A stretch of 64,000 bases of DNA from Neodontobutis hainanensis (lineage: Eukaryota; Chordata; Actinopteri; Gobiiformes; Odontobutidae): contig JALDNG010000776.1 in NCBI GenBank assembly GCA_024349245.1, positions 23,903 through 87,902 of the forward strand. Direction: 5' to 3'. This document shows positions 63,391 through 64,000 of this stretch, in pieces. Made by a program: the position numbers and the translations under genes. The notes beneath the pieces are model-generated. The model saw nothing but the letters and a program-made list of their open reading frames with translations, was not told where the DNA came from and did no database searches. The stretch's first letter is position 1, and each line of letters starts with the position of its first letter.

Positions 63391-64000
63391 GATTCTTGAT
63401 GAATAATGTCATTGAAAAAACTTTTAAAACATAACTGAAAGTATCCTTTACATTCGTTCTCACAGAATTCCATACTAATTGGTTTTAGTGTATGAATACA
63501 TGGAATAGGAATATGCATTAGTTTAATGCATGGTTGAAAGGGTCTCTAATTTGTTTCACTATTTTAGTTTATCGTATATTGTTTGAATTTTATTTTTATT
63601 ATTTTGTTTTTCTGACTTTGTTTTCATTCACCTCGTAGGAGTTTAATGGCTTAAGTTTAGACCTTGTAATTCTCCATGAAAATTTCGCGCTTTGAAGATA
63701 TCGAAATAGTTTCTCGATACTCATCTATTTCAATGTTAAGAACAATATCATTCGAAGCTTAAGGGTTATTATTCTCAATTAAAGTTTCTTACCTGAAAGC
63801 CTAATTTAATAGGTAACCTTCTAGGTTGCCAAAGACTTTTTTGTCGAGTGGTCTCAATTTAGTATAAACATATGATGGCTGTTCGAACGATCGATTCTTG
63901 AATTTCTGGATGTCTTCACAGTAATCTTTTCAATTTTACATCAATCTAAGTTTTTTAACAAAAATTTTCTCGTTGACCACCTTTGAAATATTTTCGCTTC
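63391..64000. other. Unresolved window edge
   Basis: The minus strand has several short open stretches (for example about 63665-63760, EYRETISISSKREIFMENYK). These may be further exons of the gene ending at 63289, or nothing. Confidence 0.25.

Noticed and set aside
1..64000. Ciliate origin, suggested by tiny introns
   Set aside because: TAA, TAG and TGA all terminate conserved genes here, and the LIM, SNX and AATF set fits an animal better; some ciliates do use the standard code, so this is a judgement, not proof.

Overview
ORGANISM AND BASIS. This is AT-rich nuclear DNA of a eukaryote, most likely an animal: it carries homologues of SNX1/2, AATF, DRG1, MCM9, SETD3 and a LIMD2-type LIM protein. 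TAA, TAG and TGA all end genes, so the code is standard. The defining trait is intron size. I reconstructed 41 introns from homology and reading frame. All but one are 20-27 nt (mostly 21-24), and nearly all are GT-AG. Such introns break real genes into pieces that look like unrelated short ORFs. From general knowledge, introns this small in an animal-like gene set point to dicyemid mesozoans; that assignment is inference.

LAYOUT. 0-0.9 kb: a possible 3' exon (+) convergent with a 75-aa single-LIM gene (-). 3.1-3.3 kb: decayed ISXO2-like transposase. 4.76-5.13 kb (-): small gene with a possible PTB-like fold. 8.33-9.78 kb (-): complete SNX1/SNX2-type sorting nexin with 13 tiny introns. 11.2-12.3 kb (-): decayed MULE transposase. 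18.85-21.14 kb (+): AATF/Bfr2 homologue with six tiny introns and one of 1,316 nt. 25.5-39.4 kb: three tandem SETD3-like genes (-), each with three introns at identical positions, inside a segmental duplication; copy 1 has a one-base frameshift, and a Tc1/mariner/IS630-type element with inverted repeats sits in the middle unit. 39.4-50.2 kb: no recognisable gene. 50.2-54.3 kb (-): degenerate Ty3/gypsy retrotransposon. 56.4-60.8 kb: DRG1 (-) and MCM9 (+), head to head. 60.8-64 kb: only weak candidates.

HOW THE GENES RELATE. The conserved genes are unrelated housekeeping functions: endosome sorting, rRNA maturation/transcription, translational GTPase, DNA repair. Several are much shorter than their usual relatives, which fits a reduced animal. 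The most unusual locus is the SETD3-like array. Its members keep the overall SETD3 layout (split SET domain plus Rubisco-LSMT substrate-binding domain) but lack the catalytic NH and tyrosine motifs. Each copy has a GGCGC-centred, E2F-like palindrome 372-376 bp upstream of its start.
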